5,659 nt of DNA, taken from an uncultured Anaerolineales bacterium. GTDB lineage: Bacteria > Chloroflexota > Anaerolineae > Anaerolineales > Villigracilaceae. This document shows positions 5,110 through 5,659 of this stretch, one piece after another (position 1 is the first letter of the stretch; each line of letters starts with the position of its first letter). Location: NCBI GenBank assembly GCA_938008865.1, contig CALLJA010000622.1:1-5659 (forward strand). The letters are read 5' to 3'. Under the pieces are notes generated by a model. It was not told the DNA's origin and ran no database searches. It worked only from the letters and a program-made list of their open reading frames with translations. The position numbers and the translations under genes were made by a program.

Positions 5110-5659
5110 ATGGCAAAAATATTGGTAATCGACGACGAACCCTCCATTGTCAACCTGGTCAGCGCCTACTTGAAGCCCGAAGGCTACGAGGTCCACACCG
5201 CTGCCGACGGCCCCGCAGGACTTAAGGCGGCGCACGCTTTCAAGCCTGACCTGGTCGTGTTGGACGTGATGCTGCCCGGCATGGATGGCATCGAACTGCT
5301 CTCGCGCCTGCGCCGCGAGTCGGATGTCTACGTCATCCTGTTGACGGCCCGCACCGAGGAAACCGATAAGTTGGTGGGCCTGTCGGTTGGCGCGGACGAT
5401 TACGTCACCAAACCATTCAGTCCGCGCGAGTTAACGGCGCGGGTCAAGGCGGCGCTTCGGCGTATGAAAACGAGATCAGGCAGCGGGGTAGACGGAGGCG
5501 TGCTTTCCTTCAACGGATTGCGCATAGACACAGGGGCGCGCCAAGTCACTGTGGATGAGCGGCCCGTCGAGTTGACTGCCATCGAATTCGACTTGTTGCG
5601 TGTCCTGGCAGAGAATCGCGGGCGCGTGCTGACCCGTGAACAGTTACTCGAAAAAGTGT
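5110..5659 (+). CDS. OmpR/PhoB-family response regulator, partial (C-terminus beyond window)
   Basis: The frame is open from ATG 5110 to the right edge, 183 codons. Residues 1-118 are a complete receiver domain: acidic pocket D8/D9 in VIDDEP, phospho-acceptor D52 in VVLDVMLPGMDG, switch T79 in LLTAR, Y98, and K101 in TKPF. After a short Gly/Ser-rich linker (121-130), residues 131-183 begin an OmpR-type winged-helix DNA-binding domain. RIDTGARQVTVDERPVELTA, then EFDLLRVLAENRGRVLTREQ, match the wing, the transactivation helix and the following turn. About 45-55 residues with the recognition helix should lie beyond the edge. It would be phosphorylated by a histidine kinase, probably encoded just downstream, and then act as a transcription factor. 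It is read from its own promoter region after the terminator. Confidence 0.96.
   Translation, partial: MAKILVIDDEPSIVNLVSAYLKPEGYEVHTAADGPAGLKAAHAFKPDLVVLDVMLPGMDGIELLSRLRRESDVYVILLTARTEETDKLVGLSVGADDYVTKPFSPRELTARVKAALRRMKTRSGSGVDGGVLSFNGLRIDTGARQVTVDERPVELTAIEFDLLRVLAENRGRVLTREQLLEKV

Noticed and set aside
1..5659. CRISPR array, transposon ends, tRNA, or phage elements
   Set aside because: No regularly spaced repeats, transposase motifs, cloverleaf-like sequences or terminal inverted repeats were seen.

Overview
The window is GC-rich and densely coding, with seven protein genes (two cut by the window edges) and no RNA genes, insertion sequences or CRISPR arrays that I can see. Its style (CTG/GGC-rich codons, a TLC/NTT-like membrane transporter, a YkgJ cysteine-cluster protein, a HAMP receptor beside an OmpR-type regulator) fits a free-living bacterium. 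My best guess is Chloroflexota (Anaerolineae-like), but this is an impression from gene content and codon style, not a database match.

Left part, minus strand: a NYN (PIN-like) nuclease-fold protein with a C-terminal OST-HTH/LOTUS domain (246-1037) is followed by a short GC-rich hairpin that may end its transcript. Beyond it lies the start of a small single-pass membrane protein that runs off the left edge (1-187). The NYN gene has a perfect TATAAT six bases before its ATG, which predicts a leaderless mRNA.

Centre, plus strand: from a shared 196-bp divergent promoter region runs a tightly spaced cluster of four genes. These are an ATP/ADP-translocase-like (NTT/MFS-type) membrane protein (1234-2586), a YkgJ-type cysteine-cluster protein (2605-3210), a GNAT-type acetyltransferase overlapping it (3188-3922), and a Cache-like/HAMP membrane receptor without a recognisable output domain (3935-4978). 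Gaps are 18 bp, an overlap, and 12 bp, so co-transcription is likely. A textbook intrinsic terminator (4987-5020) closes the unit.

Right part: an OmpR/PhoB-family response regulator starts at 5110 and is cut by the right edge inside its winged-helix domain. It again has a -10-like hexamer (TACAAT) exactly six bases before its ATG, the same geometry as the NYN gene.

No substrate, ligand or target can be read from the sequence for the transporter, acetyltransferase or receptor. The receptor and the regulator are neighbours but are separated by the terminator, so a functional pair is only a suggestion. The points most worth checking are the repeated leaderless start layout, the receptor that ends after HAMP plus a short helical tail, and a striking GGA-TTG codon-pair bias confined mostly to the transporter gene.
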